Below, piece by piece: positions 1 through 7,615 of a stretch of 40,396 nt of DNA; within the stretch, counting starts at the first letter, position 1; each line of letters begins with the position of its first letter. Origin of the DNA: RGIG4074 sp964459165 (GTDB taxonomy: Bacteria > Bacillota > Clostridia > Christensenellales > Borkfalkiaceae); assembly GCA_964459165.1 (NCBI GenBank), contig CAYWKM010000008.1, positions 1-40,396 on the forward strand, read 5' to 3'. A program made the position numbers and the translations under genes. The notes under the pieces were generated by a model. It was not told the DNA's origin and ran no database searches. It was given only the letters and a program-made list of their open reading frames with translations.

Positions 1-133
1 GGGGGATAGAAAGATAAAAGACGTTGCCGTAAAAACGATCGGCAACGTTACTTCTTCCATTCGCGGCTCGTTTTATTTACAGGCGCAAGCAAACGCATTG
101 AACGGTGGGTTGAATACGTTTTCTCTTTTTTAA
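1..133 (+). CDS. possible 3' end of an unidentified gene
   Basis: From base 2 one plus-strand frame is open for 43 codons and ends at a TAA at 131-133; the other two plus frames close early. The encoded tail is hydrophilic and ends in NTFSLF. I recognise no family. It could be the C-terminus of a gene that starts left of the window, or chance, because 43 open codons are not rare. A dyad at 21-48 lies inside it. Confidence 0.3.
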   Translation, partial: GDRKIKDVAVKTIGNVTSSIRGSFYLQAQANALNGGLNTFSLF

Positions 134-248
134 AAATTTTACCCCGCCGAAAAATCTTTTCAAGCGCAAAATAAAACAGAAGGATCGGAGATTCCCGCCC
201 TTCGATAGGAAAGGAACGCAAGACGAGAAAAAATGATATTCGGAGCGG

Positions 249-284
249 CGCGTCGGACTTTTTGTCCGACGCGGTTTATTTTTC
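249..284 (+). terminator. intrinsic terminator
   Basis: A perfect 10-bp stem, CGCGTCGGAC (249-258) with GTCCGACGCG (264-273), encloses a TTTTT loop and is followed by GTTTATTTTTC. It probably ends the transcript entering from the left and insulates the promoter that starts at 285. Confidence 0.8.
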
Positions 285-313
285 TTGACAGAATTTTTTT
301 CGCAGTGTATAAT
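285..313 (+). promoter_or_regulatory. promoter of the YgbA-ECF operon
   Basis: TTGACA (285-290), a 17-bp spacer and TATAAT (308-313) form a perfect housekeeping sigma-factor promoter. The start of transcription should fall near 320, inside the inverted repeat at 319-342. Confidence 0.85.
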
Positions 314-318
314 ATCTA

Positions 319-342
319 TTAAGTTCGCTTAGGCAAACTAAA
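319..342. promoter_or_regulatory. imperfect inverted repeat, candidate repressor operator
   Basis: Ten-base arms (319-328 and 333-342) around TTAG pair with two mismatches. The right part, TTAGGCAAACTAA, resembles the TTAGG-n-CCTAA operators of DtxR/MntR-type metal repressors with one base missing. Its place just after the -10 box suits a repressor site. The factor is inferred, not shown. Confidence 0.4.
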
Positions 343-379
343 AAGGACGCGATCAAACGGGAGAGAAAAGGGAAGTCGA

Positions 380-730
380 ATGGATAAGGAGAAAGAACTC
401 AAAGTCGTCTCTTTGATGATAGAAAAGTACTGTCACGGGAATCATAAAACGAAAGGGCGCGAGCTGTGTAAAGAGTGCGCCGAGCTTTTGGAATATGTAA
501 AATTGCGCAGGAGCAAATGCCGCTACGGCGACCGAAAACCTTTCTGTTCCAACTGCCGTACGCACTGCTATAAGTCGGACATGAGGGAAAAAATCCGTCG
601 GGTCATGCGTTATTCCGGTCCGAGAATCATCTTTCGTCACCCCGTCCTCGCCGTCCGCCATGCGATCGAAAGCAAAACAGAAAAGCGTAAGCTCGCCAAA
701 GAGGCGGCCGAGCAGACAAAAAAACAGTAG
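380..730 (+). CDS. YgbA-type (nitrous oxide-stimulated promoter) family protein
   Basis: This 116-residue protein resembles the small Cys-rich YgbA_NO family, known from an E. coli gene induced by nitrosative stress; its biochemical role is unsettled. Seven cysteines (18, 30, 33, 47, 56, 59, 63) include two CxxC pairs, which suggests a zinc or Fe-S site. A conserved basic stretch with RYSGPR and HPVLAVRHAI follows, and the tail is lysine-rich. The ATG is preceded by AAAAGGGA. It is the first gene of a transcript starting near 320 and lies 26 bp ahead of an ECF transporter S component, so the two are probably co-expressed. Family call is good; function is open. Confidence 0.75.
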   Translation: MDKEKELKVVSLMIEKYCHGNHKTKGRELCKECAELLEYVKLRRSKCRYGDRKPFCSNCRTHCYKSDMREKIRRVMRYSGPRIIFRHPVLAVRHAIESKTEKRKLAKEAAEQTKKQ

Positions 731-756
731 AGTAAAAATTCAGGAGGCGCTCGTTT

Positions 757-1437
757 ATGGAAGAAAATAACATCTCCGATTCTTTGAAAGAATCCGAAAA
801 ACAAGAGGGAATAGCCGAAGAGGAAACGGACGAATGGGAAGAGGACGAAGCTCCGCAGGAGGACGCGGAGGAAAAAAGAATATTTAAAAAATTTAAAGTG
901 AAGGACGTCGTTTTTCTCGCCGTCGTTTCGGCGGTCATCCTTCTTACGAGCGCCATTATGCCGCTCATTAAAGACGTACCCTTATTCGGGATTATCGAGC
1001 TTTGTTTGGGGTTGCAATTCTCCCTGTTCCCCGCCGTCGGATTGATGAAGGTAAGAAAGCCGGGAGCCCTGCTCTTTATGGCGGTTTGCAGCGGAATCGT
1101 ACTCGTGTTTATGTTTCCGCCCATGTTTTTCTGCCTGCTCTTTTGCGCAATCGTCTGCGAGACTCTCACCCTTCTGTTTTTCAGAGGATATAAAAAGAAC
1201 GTTGCCTGTTGGTTTTCGGCTATGCTTTATATGCCGCTCACCCTTCCGTTCCTTTACGCATATTATCATATCGTCACGGTGGACAGCATGGGCGCGGCTG
1301 TCGCGGCGCTCTCCAATCCCGAACCGCTGATCGCCGCCTTGATGTCGATCGCCGTCCTCGCACTGTGCGCGCTCGGCTCCTTCATCGGCGTTAAAATTTC
1401 CAAAGAATTACAAAAAGCCGGAGTTATGAAAAAATGA
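757..1437 (+). CDS. ECF transporter S component, MptD/Trep_Strep family
   Basis: This 226-residue membrane protein has a strongly acidic, Glu/Asp-rich cytoplasmic N-terminus (about residues 1-46) followed by five to six hydrophobic segments from about residue 50. The membrane part resembles the MptD/Trep_Strep family of putative ECF substrate-binding subunits. It is followed at once by EcfT (4-bp overlap) and a double ATPase, so the operon encodes a complete energy-coupling-factor importer with its own S component. A GGAGG site precedes the ATG. The substrate cannot be read from sequence; co-transcription with a YgbA gene hints at metal or redox physiology. The acidic extension is longer than I expect for this family. 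Confidence 0.75.
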   Translation: MEENNISDSLKESEKQEGIAEEETDEWEEDEAPQEDAEEKRIFKKFKVKDVVFLAVVSAVILLTSAIMPLIKDVPLFGIIELCLGLQFSLFPAVGLMKVRKPGALLFMAVCSGIVLVFMFPPMFFCLLFCAIVCETLTLLFFRGYKKNVACWFSAMLYMPLTLPFLYAYYHIVTVDSMGAAVAALSNPEPLIAALMSIAVLALCALGSFIGVKISKELQKAGVMKK

Positions 1438-2105
1438 TGGAGCAACAAAAATCGAGAATATATCCTCTTTTGGGTATCTTTCTTGCGGTTTTTATCATCG
1501 TATTCGGTCTCGTGCGTTCGCGCGAGACGGATATTTTATATTTTTTAGCGGGATGTTACGTCCTGTTTGCCGTCGTCGGGTGTTATAGAGCTTGTCTGAA
1601 GGTATTGCCGATTGCGATTCTTCTCGGCGCCGCTTTCGGCGGAATTTCGTATGCGGCCACGAGAGATTTTGCCACTGCCCGAGCGATGGCGGCGAGAATT
1701 GGGGCGTTCTGCGTGGCGGTCATTCCCGGCATGAGTATTCGTCCGGTCGATCTTACGGGGTGTCTGAATCAATTAAAGTTTCCCCGAGCTATCACGCTGG
1801 GATTTCTTATCGCCCTCAATTTTGCGCCTCTTCTCGGCGGCGAAGTTCAACGTATTCGCGAGGCGATGAAGACGCGCGGCGCGGGCAGTATTCTACATAT
1901 CAAGGTGTTCTATCGCGCCTTTCTGATTCCTTTGGTGACGAGGCTCGTCAATATTTCGGATACGCTCGCTTTGAGCGTGGAGACGCGCGGTTTCACCATG
2001 GAAAATTCGGGCGTTACGATTTATAAAAAGGTAAGACCTCATGCCGCGGATATCCTTCTATTCGTTCTCATCCTCGGCGGCGCGACTCTGACGGTGATAG
2101 CATGA
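1434..2105 (+). CDS. ecfT: ECF transporter transmembrane component EcfT (CbiQ family)
   Basis: EcfT is the membrane scaffold that couples the ATPases to the S component. This 223-residue protein has N-terminal and C-terminal hydrophobic segments and a polar coupling region. Both signature motifs are present as TRG variants of the usual ARG: REAMKTRGAG (around 142-151) and SVETRGF (around 181-187). They normally form the helices that contact the ATPases. It is somewhat short for the family, whose members are often about 260 residues. The ATG overlaps the S component stop as ATGATGG, and its own end overlaps the ATPase start by 4 bp, so translation is probably coupled. Confidence 0.85.
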   Translation: MMEQQKSRIYPLLGIFLAVFIIVFGLVRSRETDILYFLAGCYVLFAVVGCYRACLKVLPIAILLGAAFGGISYAATRDFATARAMAARIGAFCVAVIPGMSIRPVDLTGCLNQLKFPRAITLGFLIALNFAPLLGGEVQRIREAMKTRGAGSILHIKVFYRAFLIPLVTRLVNISDTLALSVETRGFTMENSGVTIYKKVRPHAADILLFVLILGGATLTVIA

Positions 2106-3529
2106 TTGCGGCGGAATTGAAAAACGTGAGCTTCCGCTATGAAGGAAGCAAGAAAAAAATTCTCGATAGCGTAAATTTTTCTTTCGAGTACGGGAAGGTT
2201 ACCCTGTTATCCGGTCTTTCCGGAGAGGGAAAGAGCACGATCCTCTATCTTTTAACGGGAATTATTCCGAATATCACGTCGGGGAAGACGGCAGGACAAG
2301 TTTTCATCGACGGAGAAACGATCAAGGGGAAAAGACTTGCCGAGGTTTGCCGTAAGGCGGGCGTCGTCTTGCAGAACGCGGACAGTCAGATTATTCAGCG
2401 AATCGTCGAGGACGAGATCGCTTTCGGCTGTGAAAATTTCGGTTTCTCTCCCGAAAAAATCAAAGAAAATATCGACCGAGCCTGCTCCGCCATGAAATTG
2501 GATTCCTCTTGGGGAACCCGCACTCTTTCGGGCGGACAAAAACAACGCCTGATCACGGCTTGCTCGCTCGCCACGGGGCAAAAGATTCTCATTCTCGACG
2601 AGCCGCTCGCCAATCTCGACAGGCAGGGAACCGAGCTGCTCATGAACGCTCTTCGATCCCTCGCTTCCGACGGCTACGCCGTGCTGATCGTCGAGCACCG
2701 CCTCGACAGCGTCTTTCCGTACGTGGACGAGGTTTGGGATATCCGAGCGGGAAAAGTCACGAAAATCGACGATAAGAGGGAATACCTCGCTTCTCAGTCG
2801 GAAATCATCGCCGATACCTGCGAGGAGAAGAATTTCACCGAGCCGCTTTTAAAGTGCGCTCACGTCGGCTTCCGCGTAAAGGAAAGAGAAATTCTAAAGG
2901 ATATCGATTTCACCGTAAATAAAGGAGAGAGGATTCTTCTTCTCGGCGAAAACGGCTGCGGGAAAACCACGCTCATGCGCATCATCGCAAGACTCAACCG
3001 TCCCACGTCGGGCTGTATCGCGCAATATTTAGACGAATCGTTTGGTCAAAATAAGAAAGGGAGCAAGCGTTGGTTTAAAAAAGTAGGCGTCGTCTATCAG
3101 AATCCCAATTACCAGCTCTTCATGCCTACGGTAAAGCAGGAGGTCGGATACAACGCCGAGAGCGCGGCGTTCGCCGAAGAGATCATGCGCCTGTTTAAAA
3201 TCGACTCGCTGAAAGACCGTCATCCGCAATCGCTTTCCGAGGGGCAGAAAAGGAGGGTTTCCATCGCCGCCGTCGTCGCGGGGAAACCGGAGCTTCTTCT
3301 CCTGGACGAACCCACCGTCGGTCAGGATTACGCCGGATTAAAGGATTTGGTCAATATTTTAAACGATATGCACGATAAATACCGCAATACCGTCGTTACG
3401 ATTACGCACGATAGGCGTTGCGCGCAAGCGTTGTGCGATAAAGCCGTATGGATAGAAGACGGCGTTGTGAAGAGCCGAGGCGGGAAGGAACTCGCGAGGG
3501 AATTTTTCTTCGGCTCCATGAAGTTTTAA
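2102..3529 (+). CDS. fused double ABC ATPase of the ECF transporter
   Basis: This 475-residue protein holds two ABC ATPase domains in one chain and replaces the separate EcfA1 and EcfA2 subunits. Domain 1 has Walker A GLSGEGKST (38-46), signature LSGGQKQR, Walker B ILILDEP and a VEHR switch histidine. Domain 2 has Walker A GENGCGKTT (about 277-285), signature LSEGQKRR, Walker B LLLLDEP and TITHD. Both sites therefore look competent for ATP hydrolysis. Such fusions are common in Firmicutes ECF systems. It ends the operon and is followed by a terminator at 3543-3573. Confidence 0.9.
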   Translation: MIAAELKNVSFRYEGSKKKILDSVNFSFEYGKVTLLSGLSGEGKSTILYLLTGIIPNITSGKTAGQVFIDGETIKGKRLAEVCRKAGVVLQNADSQIIQRIVEDEIAFGCENFGFSPEKIKENIDRACSAMKLDSSWGTRTLSGGQKQRLITACSLATGQKILILDEPLANLDRQGTELLMNALRSLASDGYAVLIVEHRLDSVFPYVDEVWDIRAGKVTKIDDKREYLASQSEIIADTCEEKNFTEPLLKCAHVGFRVKEREILKDIDFTVNKGERILLLGENGCGKTTLMRIIARLNRPTSGCIAQYLDESFGQNKKGSKRWFKKVGVVYQNPNYQLFMPTVKQEVGYNAESAAFAEEIMRLFKIDSLKDRHPQSLSEGQKRRVSIAAVVAGKPELLLLDEPTVGQDYAGLKDLVNILNDMHDKYRNTVVTITHDRRCAQALCDKAVWIEDGVVKSRGGKELAREFFFGSMKF

Positions 3530-3542
3530 AAGAGGAAAGAAT

Positions 3543-3573
3543 TCCGAAAAGCGTTTTTTCGGAGGTCTTTTTT
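3543..3573 (+). terminator. intrinsic terminator of the ECF operon
   Basis: TCCGAAAA (3543-3550) pairs with TTTTCGGA (3556-3563); a GGTCTTTTTTC tail follows. It sits 14 bp after the ATPase stop. Confidence 0.7.
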
Positions 3574-3594
3574 CGTAAAAATTTGTTTTGCGTA

Positions 3595-3622
3595 TTGACT
3601 TTTGCTTTTTTTGTGATAGAAT
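3595..3622 (+). promoter_or_regulatory. promoter of the cytidylate kinase-like gene
   Basis: TTGACT (3595-3600), a 16-bp spacer and TAGAAT (3617-3622). A GGGGAGG ribosome binding site follows at 3632-3638. Confidence 0.65.
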
Positions 3623-3645
3623 AAAAGAAAAGGGGAGGTTGGATT

Positions 3646-4218
3646 ATGATCATTACCATCAGCAGAGAATTCGGCTCCGGCGGCTCGCTCGTCGGACATA
3701 GGGTAGCGGATATGCTGGAGATTCCTTGCTACGACAAAACGGTTGCCGAGCTCGCTTCCGTTGAAACGGGCTTTTCAAGGGAAATTATTCGCTCTTCCGA
3801 AGATAAAGTGCCCGGACCCTTCGCTTACGCCAACTATTATTCAAACAACGTCTTTATGCCTATCTGCGACCGTATCTTTCTTGCGCAGAGAGACATTATT
3901 CTCAATCTTGCCCGCAAAGGGCCCTGCGTCATTGTAGGCAGGTGCGGAGCGGAAATTCTCCGTTCGGAAAACATTCATGTTTTCAGCGTCTTTATCTATG
4001 CGCCCGCCGGAGAGAGAATTGCCCGTATTATGCAAAAGTACGACGTGACCGAGTCGGAGGCAAAGAAAATGATAAAAAAGAACGACAAAGCCCGCGCGTT
4101 GTACAATAAACAGTATTGCGATTTCATATGGGGCAAAATGCAAAATTACGACTTGTGCGTCAATACGAATATGGGGATCGAGAAAGCGGCGGCGCTCGTC
4201 GAACGAGCGGTAAAATAA
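3646..4218 (+). CDS. cytidylate kinase-like family protein
   Basis: This 190-residue P-loop protein begins with ITISREFGSGG, the N-terminal phosphate-binding signature of the cytidylate kinase-like family common in Clostridia. It has the fold of nucleoside monophosphate kinases. A VIVGRCGAEIL strand-helix in the middle and an ERIARIMQ...ESEAKKMIKKND region (about 125-150) match the lid area of these proteins. Members are usually annotated beside the true Cmk; whether they phosphorylate CMP is not established. It has its own promoter, a strong GGGGAGG site 7 bp before the ATG, and a hairpin terminator, so it is monocistronic. Confidence 0.8.
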   Translation: MIITISREFGSGGSLVGHRVADMLEIPCYDKTVAELASVETGFSREIIRSSEDKVPGPFAYANYYSNNVFMPICDRIFLAQRDIILNLARKGPCVIVGRCGAEILRSENIHVFSVFIYAPAGERIARIMQKYDVTESEAKKMIKKNDKARALYNKQYCDFIWGKMQNYDLCVNTNMGIEKAAALVERAVK

Positions 4219-4252
4219 GAACGTTTTTGTTTTCTTCGACATAAGATAATAT

Positions 4253-4280
4253 AGAAAAACGCAGCGTATGCGTTTTTCTG
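4253..4280 (+). terminator. hairpin terminator, A-rich one side and T-rich the other
   Basis: AGAAAAACGCA (4253-4263) pairs perfectly with TGCGTTTTTCT (4269-4279) around a 5-base loop. It ends the cytidylate kinase-like unit. The stem supplies its own U-run, so efficiency is uncertain. Confidence 0.6.
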
Positions 4281-4306
4281 AATACTTACTTTGGAGATAA
4301 ATCATC

Positions 4307-4585
4307 ATGTTCTGTTTTAACAGCAATTGTTCCGGTAGGGGAACGTCTTCGTTCAACAACAATTTCGTTCTGGTTCCTTTTTCCATGTGCATCAACGGTA
4401 CGCAGAGAAATTCTTTAATCGCCATTCCTCTTTCTGAAAGAAATTGCTCCGGTTGTTCGTCCTGCGGTTCTTTCCGCAATTCCGGAAATTCGTGCAATCC
4501 GAATAACTGCCCCGGTACGATCGACGTGTATTACGCGAGACAGTATGCGCTTAACAGCTGCGGAAATTGCGATAATATTTTCTAA
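4307..4585 (+). CDS. Cys/Asn-rich small protein of unknown function
   Basis: I do not recognise this 92-residue protein. It has ten cysteines (3, 8, 28, 47, 50, 53, 63, 68, 85, 88) and about sixteen asparagines, with many Ser and Gly. Cys pairs occur as CSGC, CSSC and CGNC. There is no signal peptide or membrane span; the only hydrophobic patch is NFVLVPFSM (about 19-27). GGAG at 4293-4296 lies 10 bp before the ATG, and hairpin terminators stand before and after it, which supports a real small transcript. It may be a metal-binding, disulfide-rich or coat-type peptide, but nothing in the context decides. A longer minus-strand frame across it has no support. Confidence 0.55.
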   Translation: MFCFNSNCSGRGTSSFNNNFVLVPFSMCINGTQRNSLIAIPLSERNCSGCSSCGSFRNSGNSCNPNNCPGTIDVYYARQYALNSCGNCDNIF

Positions 4586-4592
4586 AACGCTA

Positions 4593-4626
4593 TGCGGAGG
4601 AGTCTTTCCTCCGCAAAATTTTTTTT
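4593..4626 (+). terminator. intrinsic terminator
   Basis: TGCGGAGGA (4593-4601) pairs with TCCTCCGCA (4607-4615) around GTCTT, then AAATTTTTTTTG. It starts 8 bp after the stop of the Cys/Asn-rich gene. Confidence 0.8.
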
Positions 4627-4647
4627 GTTCGGCATATACTTAACTGT

Positions 4648-5454
4648 GTGGAAAAAATAAAACGAACGTATCTGTTCTTTCAAGAAAAATACCGACTGTT
4701 TTCTCAAAAAAAATATACGACGATTGCCGGAACGCTCGTATATTTTTTCATCATGTCCGCCGTGCCGTTCTCCTTTTGGTTGACGCTTCTTGCAGGGAAA
4801 TGGCTCCCTTGGGACAGCGAAACGCTCTTTGAAATGGATTTTTTGGAAAGAGTGGAGGAATTGATCGTCTTTTTGCGCGACAATGCGAAATCCGCTACGG
4901 GCGGAGCTTCGATCGTTCTCGCCATGACGACGCTCTATTCTTCCACCAATTTGTTTTATCATATGCGTCGCAGCGGCGAACTCTTATATGACTGCGACAG
5001 GCAAAAGGGAGGATTCAAGGTTCGTCTTTCCGCTTTGGCGCTCATGTTTGTCATGATCCTTTTCTTCGTCGTTTTTCTCATCGTTCTGGTAAGCGGCTAT
5101 TGGTTTTTTTCCGTGGCTTTTTCGGGAGTTATCGGCAAAGCGTTCAGCTATGTTTTTATTATAGGGATGTCCTTTTTGCTGGCGTTTATCATGAATTTCT
5201 ATATCTGCCCTTACCGCTTAAAAATTCGCGACGTCTTGCCCGGCAGCCTTTTAACGACGATTCTCTGGACGTTCGCCGCCGTCGCGTTCAGCGTCTATCT
5301 GCGCTTTTCCGATTTGAAAAAGCTGTACGGAGCCGTTTCCGTGCTCATCGTTTTTTTGCTGTGGCTGTATCTCATGATGAATTGTTTCGTCATCGGGGTT
5401 ATCGTCAACAGCGAGCTGTGTAAGAAGAAAAAGAAGGAGCATAAAATTTTTTAA
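4648..5454 (+). CDS. YihY/BrkB family inner-membrane protein
   Basis: This 268-residue polytopic membrane protein matches the YihY/BrkB family, once mis-assigned as RNase BN; its true role is unsettled. About six hydrophobic segments run from residue 25 to 260. Family features include an early GTLVYFFIMSAVPF stretch, the TTLYSS region and a long C-terminal LIVFLLWLYLMMNCFVIG helix, then a lysine-rich tail. The first usable start is GTG at 4648. No ribosome binding site precedes it, but TATACT lies at 4635-4640, so the message may have almost no leader; no good -35 is seen. It stands alone between a terminator and a long gap. Confidence 0.8.
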   Translation: MEKIKRTYLFFQEKYRLFSQKKYTTIAGTLVYFFIMSAVPFSFWLTLLAGKWLPWDSETLFEMDFLERVEELIVFLRDNAKSATGGASIVLAMTTLYSSTNLFYHMRRSGELLYDCDRQKGGFKVRLSALALMFVMILFFVVFLIVLVSGYWFFSVAFSGVIGKAFSYVFIIGMSFLLAFIMNFYICPYRLKIRDVLPGSLLTTILWTFAAVAFSVYLRFSDLKKLYGAVSVLIVFLLWLYLMMNCFVIGVIVNSELCKKKKKEHKIF

Positions 5455-5793
5455 AAGAATCCGTTTTTGAAACAATCCCGTTGACAGGGCGGTCGAAAGG
5501 GGTGAAGGATCGCTCAACGTCGGATATCGGGAATAAAATAGCGGGAAGCCGGCGATACCCCTTACGGAAAAAAACAGACTACCGGTTTACCGTCGGTTAT
5601 ACCTTTGAGAAATTTCGGCGCTTTTTATCGCATAGAACGAGGGCTTTTCGTTAAACGGGATAAAATAATACGATAAATTATAGATAAAAGAATAACTTTA
5701 ATTTAATTGAATGAAAATTGTTGAAAAATATCGCTTCCTATGGTATAATGAAAAAAAAGTACATGAAACAACACCTACTATTGTCGAGGGATT
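5455..5793. other. 339-bp intergenic leader region
   Basis: No gene is supported on either strand. The left half is mixed sequence with a lone TTGACA (about 5479) that lacks a matching -10. From about 5655 it becomes very AT-rich and ends in the promoter at 5721-5749. No riboswitch core was recognised. Confidence 0.6.
5721..5749 (+). promoter_or_regulatory. promoter of the sugar operon
   Basis: TTGAAA (5721-5726), a 17-bp spacer and TATAAT (5744-5749), with TGG just before the -10 box. The AT-rich DNA upstream could act as an UP element. The leader before the first ATG would be about 38 nt. Confidence 0.75.
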
Positions 5794-7614
5794 ATGCAAA
5801 TCAGATTAGCGGATTATATAGCGAATTTTTTGGTGGAAAACGGAATTTGCGATTTATTTACGGTAACCGGCGGCGGCGCGATGAATTTAAACGACGCTTT
5901 CGGTCATAAGGAAGGGTTAAAGTGCACCTATTTTCATCACGAACAGGCCTGCGCCATAGCGGGAGAGGCTTACGCCCGCATCAATAATAAAATTGCGGCG
6001 GTATGCGTAACGACCGGTCCCGGCGGCACCAACGCGATCACCGGCGTGGTGGGCGCCTATACCGATTCCATCCCTATGCTCGTGATCTCAGGACAGGTAA
6101 AATACGCCACGACTGCGAGAAGTACGGGCTTGCCCTTGAGATGCGTGGGGGATCAGGAATTCGATATCACAAAATCCGTCGCCTGCATGACGAAGTATGC
6201 GGAAATGGTTATTGAACCAAACGATATCAAATACCATTTAAAGAAGGCCTTGTTCTTGGCATATAACGGTCGTCCCGGACCCGTTTGGCTCGATATCCCC
6301 GGAAACGTTCAGGCGGCTAAAATCGATACGGAGCAATTGAGAGACTATGATCCTGCGGAGGACGAAATAAAGGAAAACCCTCCTTATCCGACGGAAGAGA
6401 CGATCGACGCCGTTATCAAAAAATTAAAGAAAGCGAAACGTCCGGTTATTTATGCGGGCAGCGCAATCCGTTACGCGGGATGTCATAAGGAATTTATCGA
6501 ACTGGCGGAAAAATTGAATATTCCCGTCGTCACCGCATGGAACAGCGTCGATAACATCGCAAACGACAATCCTTTATTTGTAGGTCGTCCCGGCAATATG
6601 GGGGATCGCGCGGGAAATTTTGCCGTTCAGAATTCCGACTGCATTCTCTCCTTGGGATGTCGTTTGTCTATCCGACAGGTCGGTTATGAATGGACGACCT
6701 GGGCAAGAGAAGCTTACGTGATCATGGTGGACATTGACCGATACGAGCTGCAAAAGCCTACCTTACATGTGGATATGCCCATTCACGCTAACGTTAAGGA
6801 TGTGATCCATGCCTTAAACGAGAAGGCGACCTCGCCTTTGTTTAAGGGCAAAAAATGGTTGCGGATTTGTAGAAATTGGAAAAAGAATTATCCCGTTGTT
6901 CTGAAAGAATATTATAAGAGGGAAGGACTGACGAATCCCTATTGCTTTATCGAGCAGCTCTCTAAGCGGTTGGACGAGGACGAGCTCATCGTCGTCGGCA
7001 ACGGAACCGCTTGCGTCGTCGGTTCTCACGGAATTACCATCAAGAAAAATCAACGTTTTATTATTAATTCCGGTATTGCTTCCATGGGGTATGATTTGCC
7101 CGCGGCAATCGGCGTAGCGTTATGCTGTCCCGAAAAGAGAATTATTCTCATCACCGGCGACGGATCCATTCAGATGAACTTACAGGAGTTGCAAACGATT
7201 AAGCAAAATCGTTTGAATATCCGCATTTTCCTTATCAATAACGACGGCTATCACTCTATCCGTCAATCGCAGACGAGCTTCTTTCAAGGTCGTCCTACGG
7301 TAGGAATCGGTCCGGAAAGCGGCGATTTGAGCTTCCCCGATTTTAAGCGTTTGGCATGGGCATACGAATACCCGTTCAAGAGATGTCGTTCCAATAAGGA
7401 ACTCGCGAAGACTGTCAATTGGGCTTTGGCGCAAGACGGATATTGTATTGCGGAAATTATGACGGATCCCGCACAGAAATTCGAGCCGAAATCTGCTTCG
7501 AAAGCGCTTCCCGACGGAACGATTATTTCGCCTCCTTTGGAGGATTTAGCTCCCTTCTTGCCGGAGGAAGAATTAAAAGAAAATATGCTCGTTCCCTTGG
7601 TAGGAAAGAAATAA
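5794..7614 (+). CDS. thiamine diphosphate-binding enzyme, acetolactate synthase-like
   Basis: This 606-residue protein has the three-domain layout of the acetohydroxyacid synthase/pyruvate decarboxylase superfamily. The cofactor-activating glutamate is E50 (HHEQACAIAGEA), a TTGPGGTN loop follows near 75, and the ThDP/Mg2+ motif GDGS (455-458) runs to NN (482-483). Such enzymes move an activated acyl unit from a 2-oxo acid. The genomic setting is not branched-chain amino acid synthesis: there is no small subunit, and the next genes are an epimerase, an aldolase and a glycosyltransferase. A sugar-modifying role like YerE, which adds a two-carbon branch to a keto-sugar, is an inference. GAGGG precedes the ATG. 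Confidence 0.85.
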   Translation: MQIRLADYIANFLVENGICDLFTVTGGGAMNLNDAFGHKEGLKCTYFHHEQACAIAGEAYARINNKIAAVCVTTGPGGTNAITGVVGAYTDSIPMLVISGQVKYATTARSTGLPLRCVGDQEFDITKSVACMTKYAEMVIEPNDIKYHLKKALFLAYNGRPGPVWLDIPGNVQAAKIDTEQLRDYDPAEDEIKENPPYPTEETIDAVIKKLKKAKRPVIYAGSAIRYAGCHKEFIELAEKLNIPVVTAWNSVDNIANDNPLFVGRPGNMGDRAGNFAVQNSDCILSLGCRLSIRQVGYEWTTWAREAYVIMVDIDRYELQKPTLHVDMPIHANVKDVIHALNEKATSPLFKGKKWLRICRNWKKNYPVVLKEYYKREGLTNPYCFIEQLSKRLDEDELIVVGNGTACVVGSHGITIKKNQRFIINSGIASMGYDLPAAIGVALCCPEKRIILITGDGSIQMNLQELQTIKQNRLNIRIFLINNDGYHSIRQSQTSFFQGRPTVGIGPESGDLSFPDFKRLAWAYEYPFKRCRSNKELAKTVNWALAQDGYCIAEIMTDPAQKFEPKSASKALPDGTIISPPLEDLAPFLPEEELKENMLVPLVGKK

Positions 7615-7615
7615 T

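Larger units (their letters stand above)
134..379. other. intergenic region upstream of the YgbA-ECF operon
   Basis: No gene is visible. The left half is A-rich with no clear structure. The right half holds an intrinsic terminator (249-284), a consensus promoter (285-313) and an imperfect inverted repeat (319-342), each listed separately. Confidence 0.6.

Noticed and set aside
21..48. Perfect 9-bp hairpin at the left edge considered as a terminator
   Set aside because: No U-tract follows (TACTTCTTCC) and it falls in a possible coding tail; the real terminator is at 249-284.
134..248. Left-edge sequence considered as a c-di-GMP or other riboswitch
   Set aside because: None of the conserved core motifs could be placed, and a terminator plus a new promoter separate it from the next gene.
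3841..4497. Long minus-strand open frame across the cytidylate kinase-like and Cys/Asn-rich genes
   Set aside because: It lies antisense to a clear family gene, crosses the hairpin at 4253-4280, and its composition is atypical with no family match.
5479..5484. TTGACA in the gap before the sugar operon
   Set aside because: No -10 box lies at 16-18 bp, so it is unlikely to be a promoter.
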